Origin: Bog-159 sp049511415
Lineage (GTDB): Bacteria > Acidobacteriota > Terriglobia > Bryobacterales > Bryobacteraceae
Reading direction: 5' to 3'
DNA: 64,000 bases
Assembly (NCBI GenBank): GCA_049511415.1
Contig: JBEKYC010000003.1
Span: 62,001 to 126,000, forward strand
The notes below the pieces were generated by a model that had not been told where the DNA came from, searched no databases, and was given only the letters and a program-made list of their open reading frames with translations. Position numbers and translations under genes: made by a program. Below, piece by piece: positions 16,698 to 25,482 of this stretch; position 1 is the first letter of the stretch; each line of letters opens with the position of its first letter.

Positions 16698-18026
16698 ATG
16701 GCATTTTTGCAAAGCGCGTTCTGGTTCATGATCCTGATCGGTGTGATGATTCTGATCCACGAATTGGGGCACTTCTGGGCCGCGCGCTTCTTCGATGTAC
16801 GGGTGGACGCATTCAGTTTTGGGTTTGGTCCGCGGCTGTTCGGCTTTCGGCGGGGAGAGACGGACTACCGGGTTTCCGCGATTTTCTTTCTGGGCGGTTT
16901 CGTTAAGATGGCCGGCGAACTGCCCGGCGACGAGAATGCCAACGATCCGCGAGGTTTTCTGGCCAAGCCCCGGTGGCAGCGCCTGATTATTGTGCTGGCC
17001 GGCCCGACGATGAATGTAGTTCTGGCGGTGGCATTGCTTGCGGGCCTCTACATGGTGAAGTATCAAAAAGTGGTGGATGCGGAGAACGGAGCCGTAGTGG
17101 GCAGCGTGGCGGCCAATACGCCGGCGGCCCGCGCCGGGGTGCAGGAAGGTGATCGGATCGTCAAACTGGACGGCAAGCGCAATCCAACTTGGGACGAAAT
17201 CATTCTGAAAGAGGTGGAGAGCGCCTCGCGGCCCATGCAGGTCACGCTGGAACGCAGCGGGAAGGATTTAGAGGTCACGGTGACGCCGGTCATGGACGAG
17301 CGTTCCGGAGTGGGATCGGCGGGATGGTACGAAAAGGGCGAAGTACAGGTGGGGCCGGTGACTCCCGGCATGCCGGCGCAAAAGGCCGGGATACAGCAGG
17401 GCGACCTTATTGTAAGCGCCGCCGGGCATCCCATCCACGCGGTGCAACGTTTTCACGAACTCATTCGCGGCAGCAACGGCAAGCCGGTAGTGATCGAATT
17501 TCAGCGCGGCGCCGAGACCCGGCAAGTCACAGTGCAGCCTGTCTGGAGCAGTGCGGATGGTCCCGCGCGCTGGATGATCGGGATTCTTCCGGAGCCCAAG
17601 CTCAATATCGTCACCACGCGCCTTTCGCTGCCGGACGCGCTGCGCGAGTCTTTGGATGAAAACACGCGCAGCGCGGGGCTTATTTTCCGGTTCCTGGAAG
17701 GCATCGTGGAACGGCGGATTTCGGCGAAATCACTGACGGGACCGGTGGGTATCGCGCAAATGTCCGGTCAAGCCGCCAAACAAGGACCGTCGGCGTTCAT
17801 CATGTTGATGGCGATGGTGAGCTTGAACCTGGCGGTAGTGAATCTGCTGCCGTTACCGATCCTGGATGGTGGGGGTGTCGTGATGTTGATGATCGAGATG
17901 GTGATGCGCCGCGACATGAGCATGTCGGTGAAGGAGACCGTTTTCAAGGTCGGATTCGTGTTCATCATGATGCTGGTGGCGTTCGTGCTGTATAACGACA
18001 TCACGAAGATCCTTCCGGCCGGCTAG
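16698..18026 (+). CDS. rseP: RseP-type site-2 intramembrane metalloprotease
   Basis: A 442-aa inner-membrane protease that cuts transmembrane segments, typically of anti-sigma factors or remnant signal peptides. The active site is HELGH at residues 21-25 in the first helix; the third zinc ligand is in NLLPLPILDGG near the C-terminus. Two PDZ domains lie between (about 120-190 and 200-285), as in E. coli RseP. Closing helices include VGFVFIMMLVAFVLY. It starts 3 bp after dxr and probably shares its transcript. Confidence 0.94.
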   Translation: MAFLQSAFWFMILIGVMILIHELGHFWAARFFDVRVDAFSFGFGPRLFGFRRGETDYRVSAIFFLGGFVKMAGELPGDENANDPRGFLAKPRWQRLIIVLAGPTMNVVLAVALLAGLYMVKYQKVVDAENGAVVGSVAANTPAARAGVQEGDRIVKLDGKRNPTWDEIILKEVESASRPMQVTLERSGKDLEVTVTPVMDERSGVGSAGWYEKGEVQVGPVTPGMPAQKAGIQQGDLIVSAAGHPIHAVQRFHELIRGSNGKPVVIEFQRGAETRQVTVQPVWSSADGPARWMIGILPEPKLNIVTTRLSLPDALRESLDENTRSAGLIFRFLEGIVERRISAKSLTGPVGIAQMSGQAAKQGPSAFIMLMAMVSLNLAVVNLLPLPILDGGGVVMLMIEMVMRRDMSMSVKETVFKVGFVFIMMLVAFVLYNDITKILPAG

Positions 18027-18091
18027 ACGGCGGGTTTCCTAAGCCGCGCCTGCATCTTTATCCGATGCCGAATCATCACTAACCCGGTACC

Positions 18092-19672
18092 ATGGACTGT
18101 ACCTGCATCCGCTATACGGATCTGCCGCATACCAGCAATTTGTTTGCGGATTTCGCCTATCATCCCGACCGGGTACGGTCCTTCTATTCCCACATCGCCA
18201 CGGATCCCGGTGCATTTGAAACGATTGCCGCCGAGATACATTTCCCAGCGGAACGGCGGGCTGCTTTGGTGGCGGCCCTGCGGCAACTGAACGGGGACAG
18301 TCCGGTGATCGACCAATTGGCCCGCGAAGGCACGGTCGCCATTGTTACGGGACAGCAAGTGGGGTTGTTTTCCGGACCCGCCTACACCATTTACAAAGCT
18401 CTGACAGCGGTGAAACTGGCGCGCAGTCTGGCCAGCCGGGGCATTCCGGCAGTCCCAATTTTCTGGCTGGCGACTGAGGACCACGATTTCGCGGAGGTCA
18501 ACCATTGCTGGGTGTTTGACGCCGCGCATCACCCCATCAAGTTGGAGAAGCCGCATGCACCGGCGAGCAGCCAGCCAGTGGGGCAGTTTGTTCTGAGCGA
18601 ACCGCCGGTAGCGGGTTTGCGAGAGGCGCTGGCGGATTTTCCGTATGGCGACGAAATCTCCACAATGGTGGCGGACACTTACCGTACGGGCCGCACGATG
18701 GGAGAGGCATTCGGCGATTTGTTGAAGCGTCTGCTCGGGAGCTATGGGCTGTTGCACATCGACCCGATGGCACCGGCGGTGCGGGAGTTGGCAGCCCCGG
18801 CGATCCGGTCGGCTTTGGCGGTGGCGCCCGATTTGACCGCCGCGGTACTGGAACGGAATCGGGCGCTGGAGGGGGCCGGCTACCACGCACAAGTGCATGT
18901 CGAGGACCAGACTTCGCTTTTCTTTCTGCTCGAGGGCGGCCGGCGCTATACGCTGCGCCGCTACGGACGGGATTATCTGCAGAATGGCCGGCGCTTCTCG
19001 ACCGAGGATTTGATGGAGCGCGCCGCCGAGCTTTCGCCCAACGCGCTGCTGCGTCCGGTGGTTCAGGATTACATGCTGCCCACGTTAGCTTACATCGGCG
19101 GTCCTGCCGAACTGGCGTACTTGGCGCAATCGCAGGTGATCTACCACACCATTTTGGGGCGCATGCCCGCCGCGCTGCACCGGGCCGGTTTTACGCTCCT
19201 CGATCAACGCTCGCGAAAGCTCATGCAGCGGTATGGCGTGGCCTTAAGCGACTGCGTGCATGGCGAGGAGGCCGTGCGGGACCGCATCGCGGAGCGCCTG
19301 ATTCCGCCCGCGCTCGCCGGCAGCCTGGCGCACGCCAAGAGCGCCGTGGAGCAGGCCGTGGACGGATTGGCGCGAGATGTTTCCGGCTTCGACGCTTCGC
19401 TGGCCGCCGCGCTTGGCACCAGCCGCCGCAAGATCCTCTATCAACTGGGCAAGATGGAGCGCAAAGTAGGGCGCGAAACGATGGCGCGAGATGCCCGCGT
19501 GGGGCGCGACGCGGCTTATCTTTCGAACCTGATTTATCCCCAACATCATTTACAGGAGCGGCTATATTCCATCCTGCCGTTTCTCGCCAAACATGGGACC
19601 GGGCTGATTGACGACTTATACGAATGTCTGAATCTGGGTTGCCCGGATCACCAACTGGCCGTGGTTGGTTGA
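18092..19672 (+). CDS. bshC: Bacillithiol biosynthesis cysteine-adding enzyme BshC
   Basis: A 526-aa BshC: hallmark motif VTGQQVGLFSGPAYTIYKAL near residues 91-110, followed by FWLATEDHDFAEV, and a long coiled-coil-like C-terminal half (the family has a coiled-coil dimerisation arm). It ligates cysteine to GlcN-malate, the last step of bacillithiol synthesis. bshA and bshB are not in the window, although GT4 glycosyltransferases elsewhere are not BshA-like. Start ATG 18092 has no clear SD. It stands 65 bp after rseP and may be co-transcribed. Confidence 0.93.
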   Translation: MDCTCIRYTDLPHTSNLFADFAYHPDRVRSFYSHIATDPGAFETIAAEIHFPAERRAALVAALRQLNGDSPVIDQLAREGTVAIVTGQQVGLFSGPAYTIYKALTAVKLARSLASRGIPAVPIFWLATEDHDFAEVNHCWVFDAAHHPIKLEKPHAPASSQPVGQFVLSEPPVAGLREALADFPYGDEISTMVADTYRTGRTMGEAFGDLLKRLLGSYGLLHIDPMAPAVRELAAPAIRSALAVAPDLTAAVLERNRALEGAGYHAQVHVEDQTSLFFLLEGGRRYTLRRYGRDYLQNGRRFSTEDLMERAAELSPNALLRPVVQDYMLPTLAYIGGPAELAYLAQSQVIYHTILGRMPAALHRAGFTLLDQRSRKLMQRYGVALSDCVHGEEAVRDRIAERLIPPALAGSLAHAKSAVEQAVDGLARDVSGFDASLAAALGTSRRKILYQLGKMERKVGRETMARDARVGRDAAYLSNLIYPQHHLQERLYSILPFLAKHGTGLIDDLYECLNLGCPDHQLAVVG

Positions 19673-19687
19673 TGCGGCGGATGCCGG

Positions 19688-20407
19688 TTACTTGAGGCGT
19701 TGTCCATCGGCGAATTGGCGCACCTCAGTAATGTGCATGACGCCATCGGCGAGGTCCGAAACTACCACGCGGCATCGGTTGTCCTGAGCCTCGGGCGCCT
19801 CCATATGAATCAACAGAAGGCGATGGTTCACGACGCGGTAGCGATCCACGGTGGAACCGCAACCCCAGGGTTCCGTCAGTTGACGCGCGCCGATCACCTG
19901 TTTTTCCGGATCGATCTCGAATTCGCCGGCCTGTAAGGCTCTCAGATCCTGGGTTAACGGGTTGTTGACGAATCTGCCGGAGGAGGGATCATAGACCCAC
20001 CATTGCTCACTGCCCCAGGCGCCGGCACGTTCGACCAGCACCGCGAAATCCAGATACCCGTCGAAGTTCACGTCTTGGGCATGAAACGCGCGCACAAAAT
20101 CGATGGGCTGCCGCGACAGGATCGGCAAGGACTGGATGGTTTTTCCATCCTGGCAGCGCGCCACTTCTATGTCGCCCGCGTGCACGGGGCTATCGCCATC
20201 GAGGGGCTTGGCCGAAGACGACCGTACGGTGATACGGAATACCGGTCCGTCCGGCTTCGCCGCCAGGCGGAAAGACATGACGTGGACGGACTCCGGGACA
20301 TCGGCTCCGTGTGGGGGAGCGGGCGGAAGCGTTTCGCACACGCCCGCCCATAAGATCCCCATGCCGCAGATGGCCGTGGAGGCCAGACGATGCCAGATCG
20401 CGTACAT
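19688..20407 (-). CDS. Exported protein of unknown function with one FG-GAP-like motif
   Basis: A 239-aa protein with a hydrophobic N-terminus (about residues 1-25) suggesting export. The middle carries AQDVNFDGYLDFAVL, a calcium-loop-like FG-GAP/XAC2610-type motif, and WWVYDPSSGRFV. I recognise no catalytic motif. Its start is directly adjacent to the stop of the 171-aa secreted protein gene upstream (zero bases between), so the two are translationally coupled. Convergent with bshC. Confidence 0.7.
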   Translation of the reverse strand: MYAIWHRLASTAICGMGILWAGVCETLPPAPPHGADVPESVHVMSFRLAAKPDGPVFRITVRSSSAKPLDGDSPVHAGDIEVARCQDGKTIQSLPILSRQPIDFVRAFHAQDVNFDGYLDFAVLVERAGAWGSEQWWVYDPSSGRFVNNPLTQDLRALQAGEFEIDPEKQVIGARQLTEPWGCGSTVDRYRVVNHRLLLIHMEAPEAQDNRCRVVVSDLADGVMHITEVRQFADGQRLK

Positions 20408-20923
20408 TTATTCCCTGACCATAATCGCCGACAAAGAGGCGAAGGTTTGGGTAGTTACAGTGACGATTCCAGCTGCGGGCGGGTTGCTGAACCATTCCGC
20501 TTCCACTATCTGGAGCACGCCACTCAACGGGACCTTCGCGACTATGGTGAACGGTTTCGGACCGGAAGTGAGGATGTCGGCGTTGTCACAGCCGATTTCG
20601 CCCGTCGCAACCACGGGACCCGCGGACGAGGCAGGCGCCACGATCTGCAGGGTTGCGGCCATAACGTTGGCGGCCGTGGGTTGACTGAGGAACAGATTCG
20701 GCATGTTCAGGGTAATCACGGCGGTATTGAAACTGGCCGACGCCGCCGGTAGTGTAATAGTCAGACCGGCGATCGGGACGGGTCCGATAAAAGCGCCATA
20801 GGACTGCGTGGCGGTTGTGGATGCGTAGGCGAATTCCGCGGCTACGCACGGGGATGCCATCAGCGTCAACGCCAGAAGCGCGACCGGAACGATAGGCAAG
20901 AAACCACGCGATTCGAAATTCAT
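20408..20923 (-). CDS. Small secreted protein of unknown function
   Basis: A 171-aa protein with a classical signal peptide (hydrophobic core VPVALLALTLMA, likely cleavage after SPCVAA). The mature part is rich in Ala, Thr, Ser and Val and predicted beta-rich, without known motifs. ATG 20923 is preceded by AAGGAG; the longer in-frame frame upstream overlaps the next gene and is not used. It lies 49 bp after the HAF-repeat protein gene and probably in the same operon. Confidence 0.75.
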   Translation of the reverse strand: MNFESRGFLPIVPVALLALTLMASPCVAAEFAYASTTATQSYGAFIGPVPIAGLTITLPAASASFNTAVITLNMPNLFLSQPTAANVMAATLQIVAPASSAGPVVATGEIGCDNADILTSGPKPFTIVAKVPLSGVLQIVEAEWFSNPPAAGIVTVTTQTFASLSAIMVRE

Positions 20924-20972
20924 GATTTGTCTCCTTGGGCCCGCAAACCGGTTGAACCGGCCGCGGGTTCCA

Positions 20973-21899
20973 TCACTCCGACTGCACGATTGCGACGAAG
21001 GCCTTGGCGACGATGGGACCACTGGAATTATCCCAGTAACCGCCGCAAATATCTCCCGCATCGTCGATGCCCACAATAGCGGTCATTTCGGGGCCAGGAT
21101 AATCGACTGTCGCAAAAGCCCCGTTAGCGGTCGCCAGGAATCCCTGCGCCGTGTAAGTGGCATTATCCCACTGGCCTTCCAGAACGCCCTTATTATTGAT
21201 GCCGTCAGGGAACGTTTCGGTGGCTCCGGGCGCATCGATGCTGATATATTGGCCGCCCTTTTCCACGAAGCCGTGGTAGTTGCCGTTTCCATCCGCATAG
21301 TAACCGGCGACCTGGTTCTGGTCGTTGAGGCCGCTGGGAGAAGTAGTGTATGGGGCTGCCTCAGGAACGGCCAGGTAGGAGTAGGCGAGGGTGGTGGGAT
21401 CCCAGATCCAGGCGACGGCGCCTGTGCTCGAGAATGCGTTACCCACGGCCATGCCGGCATCATTAATTCCATACCCCTCGTTCAGGGAGTAATCCGGGAT
21501 GTCGGGAAGCGTTGACCAAGCGCCGCTCCGCAGCGTATACATAACGGCGTGGTTGGTGACACCGTCGCCATAATAGCCGATGGCCACACCCCGGTTGTTC
21601 ACGCCGAAGAGAAGAGTATCCACGGCGCCGGGATAGTCCACCGTTTGAAGGCCGCCGCCGTGCCACACGAAGCCGTGATAATTAGAGCTTGTATCTTCGT
21701 AATAACCCGTGACCACTCCGGCGTTGTTAATGCCGTCAGCCACGGCGTAGGGAGAGTTCGGAGGGCTGATGGTAATGAACTTATAGCGATCGGTATTGGG
21801 GACCGGGGTTTGACACCAGGCAGGCGCGGCGAGCAGCACCAACAGCGGCATGGCGAAGCGTGCCCGCCATAATTTGTGCGTCATTGTCGTTTTGTCCAT
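20973..21899 (-). CDS. Exported HAF/GINN-repeat beta-propeller-like protein
   Basis: A 308-aa secreted protein with leader (LLVLLAAPAWC-Q region near residue 30) and about seven repeats of ~40 residues carrying the motif G-I/V-N-N/D-x-G-x-V-x-G-Y (for example DGINNAGVVTGYYED and YGINDAGMAVGN). These are the HAF-type extracellular repeats and probably form a propeller. ATG 21899 has SD GGAGA; a second ATG lies five codons later. Binding partner unknown. Confidence 0.8.
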   Translation of the reverse strand: MDKTTMTHKLWRARFAMPLLVLLAAPAWCQTPVPNTDRYKFITISPPNSPYAVADGINNAGVVTGYYEDTSSNYHGFVWHGGGLQTVDYPGAVDTLLFGVNNRGVAIGYYGDGVTNHAVMYTLRSGAWSTLPDIPDYSLNEGYGINDAGMAVGNAFSSTGAVAWIWDPTTLAYSYLAVPEAAPYTTSPSGLNDQNQVAGYYADGNGNYHGFVEKGGQYISIDAPGATETFPDGINNKGVLEGQWDNATYTAQGFLATANGAFATVDYPGPEMTAIVGIDDAGDICGGYWDNSSGPIVAKAFVAIVQSE

Positions 21900-22290
21900 A
21901 TTAGTCTCCGTTTTGTTCACTGGATCAACCAATCTAGTGGCTGCTTCAACCTTCAATAAAGAGACCGAGGGGATTTGTTACAAGCGAAGTTTGCCCGGTG
22001 GCCGGCGCTCGAGTGGTATTATCGATCCCGGAGTCCGCAGGCGGCCTTCCCCACCGTGGCCCGCGTCGCCGTGTGGAACATCCAAACCGGCGCGGTAATC
22101 GCCAGGTTGTAATCACCAGTACAAGCCGCGCGGAGGCGCGCGATTATGGGATTGTACCGGGCAGCATTTCCAGTATGATGTAAAGGCGGGTGCGAATCGC
22201 GACGGATGCCGATCGTGAAGACATTGCCTGCCGGTGCGATCCGGTGAAGGTTGTGGACGATTATCCTATGGGAGTCAGAGAAGGAAAATT
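21900..22290. other. Divergent intergenic region between HAF-repeat gene and phhB
   Basis: A 391-bp stretch between divergent genes, so it must hold both promoters, but I cannot place convincing -35/-10 pairs. A 49-codon frame (21960-22108) ends in protein-like sequence (VARVAVWNIQTGAVIARL) but has no credible start signal. It may be the tail of a decayed gene. No RNA gene or repeat is seen. Confidence 0.4.
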
Positions 22291-22641
22291 ATGGGTGACG
22301 GTGGAGTGAGTCTGGCGGCAAAGCATTGTGTTTCTTGCCGGGGTGGCGTGCCTCCGTTGCGAGGTGAAGAGCTGGGAAAACTATCGGCGCAATTACCGGA
22401 TTGGAAGGTGGCCGCCGAACATCATATCACCAAGACATTTGTTTTTCCGGATTTCAAGACGGCTCTGGCATTCGTGAATCGGGCCGGCGCGGTTGCGGAA
22501 GCGGAAGGTCATCACCCGGATTTGTTGTTGACTTGGGGCCGCGTGGATGTGAAAACCTACACACATAAAATCGACGGGCTCACGGAGAGCGACTTCATCC
22601 TAGCCGCCAAGATTGACGAGGCTTTCGCAGCCAATTCATGA
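22291..22641 (+). CDS. phhB: Pterin-4a-carbinolamine dehydratase
   Basis: A 116-aa PCD/DCoH protein. It dehydrates 4a-hydroxytetrahydropterin, recycling the pterin cofactor of aromatic amino acid hydroxylases; in bacteria lacking those it may serve molybdopterin metabolism. The N-terminus has CVSCRGGVPPL and the active-site region EGHHPDLLLTWGRVDVKTYTH includes His74, His75 and His92. ATG 22291 has SD AAGGAAAA. Its stop overlaps the methyltransferase start by 4 bp (ATGA). Confidence 0.92.
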   Translation: MGDGGVSLAAKHCVSCRGGVPPLRGEELGKLSAQLPDWKVAAEHHITKTFVFPDFKTALAFVNRAGAVAEAEGHHPDLLLTWGRVDVKTYTHKIDGLTESDFILAAKIDEAFAANS

Positions 22642-23378
22642 GCCCATACGACGCGGACCTGGCGTATATACACGACACCGGGTTCACACGCTTTGTCAAC
22701 CGTGCCGCGCCGGGTTTACTGCGCCTGTTGCGACAGGAAGGCATCGGAACCGGCCTGGTGGTGGACGCAGGCTGCGGCAGCGGAGTGTGGGCTCGCGTTT
22801 TGACCGACCATGGCTACACCGCATTGGGAATCGATATATCGCGCGCCATGATCCGGCTGGCCCGTCAACGTGCGCCCGCCGCCAAGTTCAAAGTCGCGTC
22901 ATTTCTGGACGCGGAGATCCCATCTTGCGACGCGGTCACTTCCATCGGCGAATGTCTGAATTATGCATTCGATCCGGAAAGCGGCCTGGATTCGCTGAGC
23001 CGGTTCTTCCGGCGCGTGCATGGCGCGTTACGTCCGGGCGGCGTTTTCGTTTTTGATATCGTGGAGCCTGGCCAAGTCCCCAACGGCGAAGCGCAGAAGC
23101 GTTTCCTGGAAGGCCCGGATTGGGCCATCCTGCTGGAGGTTCGCAAGAATCGCAAACGCAAGATGTTGGAGCGCAGAATCGTAAGCTACCGGCGCGTCGG
23201 CAGGCTGTACCGCCGCGCCGAAGAAACGCATCGCTTGCATCTGTACACCAGCGGGCAGTTGCTGGCCGAGTTGGACCGGGCAGGCTTCCAGACACAGGTG
23301 CTTAGCGGGTACGGCCGATTTCGGCTAGCTGCCGCGCACGCCGTCCTGCTGGCGCGCAAGCCCCCGGCGGCGTATTAA
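22638..23378 (+). CDS. Class I SAM-dependent methyltransferase
   Basis: A 246-aa Rossmann methyltransferase with SAM loop VVDAGCGSGVWAR (about residues 40-52), acidic end of beta-2 GIDIS, and post-motif LRPGGVFVFDIVEP. The substrate is unknown; overall shape resembles small-molecule methyltransferases. It overlaps phhB by 4 bp and is followed 10 bp later by a CRTAC1-type gene, so it is the middle gene of a likely three-gene transcript. Confidence 0.85.
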   Translation: MSPYDADLAYIHDTGFTRFVNRAAPGLLRLLRQEGIGTGLVVDAGCGSGVWARVLTDHGYTALGIDISRAMIRLARQRAPAAKFKVASFLDAEIPSCDAVTSIGECLNYAFDPESGLDSLSRFFRRVHGALRPGGVFVFDIVEPGQVPNGEAQKRFLEGPDWAILLEVRKNRKRKMLERRIVSYRRVGRLYRRAEETHRLHLYTSGQLLAELDRAGFQTQVLSGYGRFRLAAAHAVLLARKPPAAY

Positions 23379-23388
23379 CCTGAAAGCA

Positions 23389-25062
23389 ATGCGATGGCGA
23401 ACCGCCCTGTTGTCCGTGCCCGCGTTGGCCGCGGCGGCTACCACCGCCACCCTTGGTCCCATCGCCTTTGAAGAGATTGCGGAGCGATCCGGCATACGGT
23501 TCGTGGCCGACAGTTGCCCCACCCCGAATAAGAATCTGCCCGAGACCATGGTGGCTGGGGTGGCGCTGCTCGACTACGATAACGACGGCTACCTGGACAT
23601 CTATTTTGTAAACGGCGCGGCCATCCCTTCGTTGAAGAAGGACTCACCCAAATATTGGAATCGCCTCTTTCACAACAATCACGACGGCACTTTCACGGAT
23701 GTAACGGAGAAGGCCGGGGTCAAAGGCGAGGGCTATGGCATCGGCGTCGCCGTGGGTGACTACGATAATGATGGCTGGCCGGATATCTTCGTCGCCAACG
23801 TAACGAAGAATCAGTTATTCCATAATAACCACGACGGGTCTTTTTCCGATGTGACGGACAAAGCCGGGGTCGGGGGCGGCGTGCTGGATGGCAGGAAGAT
23901 GTGGTCGGTAGCCGCGGGGTGGTTCGATTACGACAACGACGGCCGGCTGGACTTGTTCGTTTCGAATTACTGTGTATGGGAGGTGAACAAAGACCCGTTC
24001 TGCGGCCCGAATCCGAATCTGCGGGCCTACTGCCATCCCAAGAATTACGCGCCCCTGCCGAACACGCTGTACCACAACAACGGAGACGGCACGTTCACGG
24101 ACGTTTCGGCGACCACGGGTGTGGGCGCGATCCGCGGCAAAGGGATGGGCGTGGCTTTCGCCGATTACGATCACGACGGTTTCACGGACGTCTTCGTGGC
24201 CAATGACAATGCGCCCAACATGCTTTTTCACAATCTGGGCGGGAAGAAATTCGAAGAGGTCGCGTTGCGGACCGGTGTGGCTTATCCGGAATCCGGAGCC
24301 TACGTTTCGGGCATGGGCGCCGATTTTCGAGATATCGATAACGACGGCTGGGACGATATCTGGGTGACCGCGTTCGATGGCGACACGTTCCCGCTATTCA
24401 AGAACCGCGGGGTTGCGGGCGACTTCGCCGAGATCACCGCGGTCTCCGGCGTGGCAGGGGTAACACGGTCGATGTCCGGCTGGTCGAACGGCATTTTCGA
24501 TTTTGATAACGATGGCTGGAAGGATCTGCTGGCCGTGCGCGGACATGCCATGGACAACCTGGCGCAAATGTCGCTACGCGGACCGGAAGAGCCGAATACC
24601 GTGCTGCGCAACCTGGCCAACGGAAAATTTGCAGATGTAAGCGCGGGCGCGGGTGCGGCCTTCGTCAGCCCGCAGCCGCATCGCGGCGCGGCTTTTGGAG
24701 ATCTGGACAACGATGGCCGGATCGACGCGGTGGTCAGCGTGCTGAACGGGAAAGCGCAATATTTCCACAACATCTCGCCGGGCGGCAATCACTGGATTCT
24801 GGTGAAGCTGGTGGGCACCAAGAGCAATCGCATGGGACTTGGAGCGCAAGTACGCATCAGCACCGACGACGGCCGGGTCCAGTACAATCACGCCACCACG
24901 AGCACGGGCTATGCCGCCTCCAGCGATCCGCGGGTGCATTTTGGACTGGGTTCGGCGACGGTGATCAAAGAGATGGAGATTACGTGGCCCAGCCGTATTC
25001 ATCAAATCTTGCGGAATGTGCCGGCGGACCGGATTCTCACAATTACGGAACCGTTAGCCTGA
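23389..25062 (+). CDS. CRTAC1-type FG-GAP/ASPIC-UnbV exported protein (copy 1)
   Basis: A 557-aa protein with a signal peptide (about 1-20) followed by LGPIAFEEIAERSGI. It carries at least seven FG-GAP/VCBS calcium-loop repeats of the type D-x-D-N-D-G-x-x-D-I/L (for example YDNDGYLDIYFVNG and YDNDGWPDIFVAN), predicted to form an extracellular beta-propeller. The C-terminal ASPIC/UnbV domain includes GNHWILVKLVGTKSNRMGLG and VHFGLGSA. It is strongly similar in order and wording to the second copy at 27.8 kb. Such proteins are abundant in Acidobacteriota; adhesion or glycan binding is presumed, not shown. Confidence 0.9.
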   Translation: MRWRTALLSVPALAAAATTATLGPIAFEEIAERSGIRFVADSCPTPNKNLPETMVAGVALLDYDNDGYLDIYFVNGAAIPSLKKDSPKYWNRLFHNNHDGTFTDVTEKAGVKGEGYGIGVAVGDYDNDGWPDIFVANVTKNQLFHNNHDGSFSDVTDKAGVGGGVLDGRKMWSVAAGWFDYDNDGRLDLFVSNYCVWEVNKDPFCGPNPNLRAYCHPKNYAPLPNTLYHNNGDGTFTDVSATTGVGAIRGKGMGVAFADYDHDGFTDVFVANDNAPNMLFHNLGGKKFEEVALRTGVAYPESGAYVSGMGADFRDIDNDGWDDIWVTAFDGDTFPLFKNRGVAGDFAEITAVSGVAGVTRSMSGWSNGIFDFDNDGWKDLLAVRGHAMDNLAQMSLRGPEEPNTVLRNLANGKFADVSAGAGAAFVSPQPHRGAAFGDLDNDGRIDAVVSVLNGKAQYFHNISPGGNHWILVKLVGTKSNRMGLGAQVRISTDDGRVQYNHATTSTGYAASSDPRVHFGLGSATVIKEMEITWPSRIHQILRNVPADRILTITEPLA

Positions 25063-25123
25063 GCACAGCGGCTGTCGCCGAATTGGTGCGGCAAGCGCCG
25101 CGGAATTACAAAGATTCTTCGGC

Positions 25124-25166
25124 GGCGCCAGGTAACCTGCAAGACTATTATTCGCCGCCTGGCGCC
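25124..25166. repeat. GC-rich inverted repeat after CRTAC1 copy 1
   Basis: GGCGCCAGG at 25124-25132 pairs perfectly with CCTGGCGCC at 25158-25166 across a 25-nt loop. It is 61 bp after the CRTAC1 stop and could help end its transcript, but no T-run follows. The rest of 25063-25251 holds no recognisable gene. Confidence 0.45.
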
Positions 25167-25251
25167 AAAGGCAGCGACCGCCTAAGCATGCGCCAGATCG
25201 ATCGGGAGGTAGTGCAGTGCGGCGCCTGCAACGTAAACAGCACGCGGCGCA

Positions 25252-25475
25252 ATGAAGGTCGTGCTTGATGCCAACGTTGTGGTATCGGCAAACCTGAAAG
25301 ACAAGGGCGCCCGGGGCACATCGCCAAGTCCTTGGCGACCATTCGCAAGACCAGCCGTCTGGTCAGACCCACGCGCAATGGCAGGCACTTTCCCGAGCGA
25401 TTCGAAGGCATACGGGTTGTCACGCCGCGTGCGTTCATGCGGATGCTCGCCGAAGAACTCGGCTTGCCATATAGG
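25252..25475 (+). pseudogene. Remnant of a PIN-domain toxin (VapC-like, COG1569 type)
   Basis: The frame begins MKVVLDANVVVSANLK, the perfect N-terminus of PIN-family toxins of the COG1569 type (first catalytic Asp in LDAN). It then loses sense at about 25305. A different frame at about 25380-25450 reads GRHFPERFEGIRVVTPRAF, the typical C-terminal end of the same family. The middle ~90 residues, including the remaining catalytic acids, are missing, so an internal deletion plus frameshift has inactivated it. No antitoxin gene is recognisable upstream. The 3' end abuts the convergent TPR gene. Confidence 0.75.
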
Positions 25476-25482
25476 CAGTGTC

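Noticed and set aside
21960..22108. 49-codon plus-strand frame ending VARVAVWNIQTGAVIARL
   Set aside because: Protein-like ending but no credible start or ribosome site and no family; may be a coincidence or decayed tail.
22303..22350. Zinc-finger function for the CVSC motif of phhB
   Set aside because: C-x2-C-x-GG-x-PPL is an ordinary N-terminal feature of many PCD proteins.
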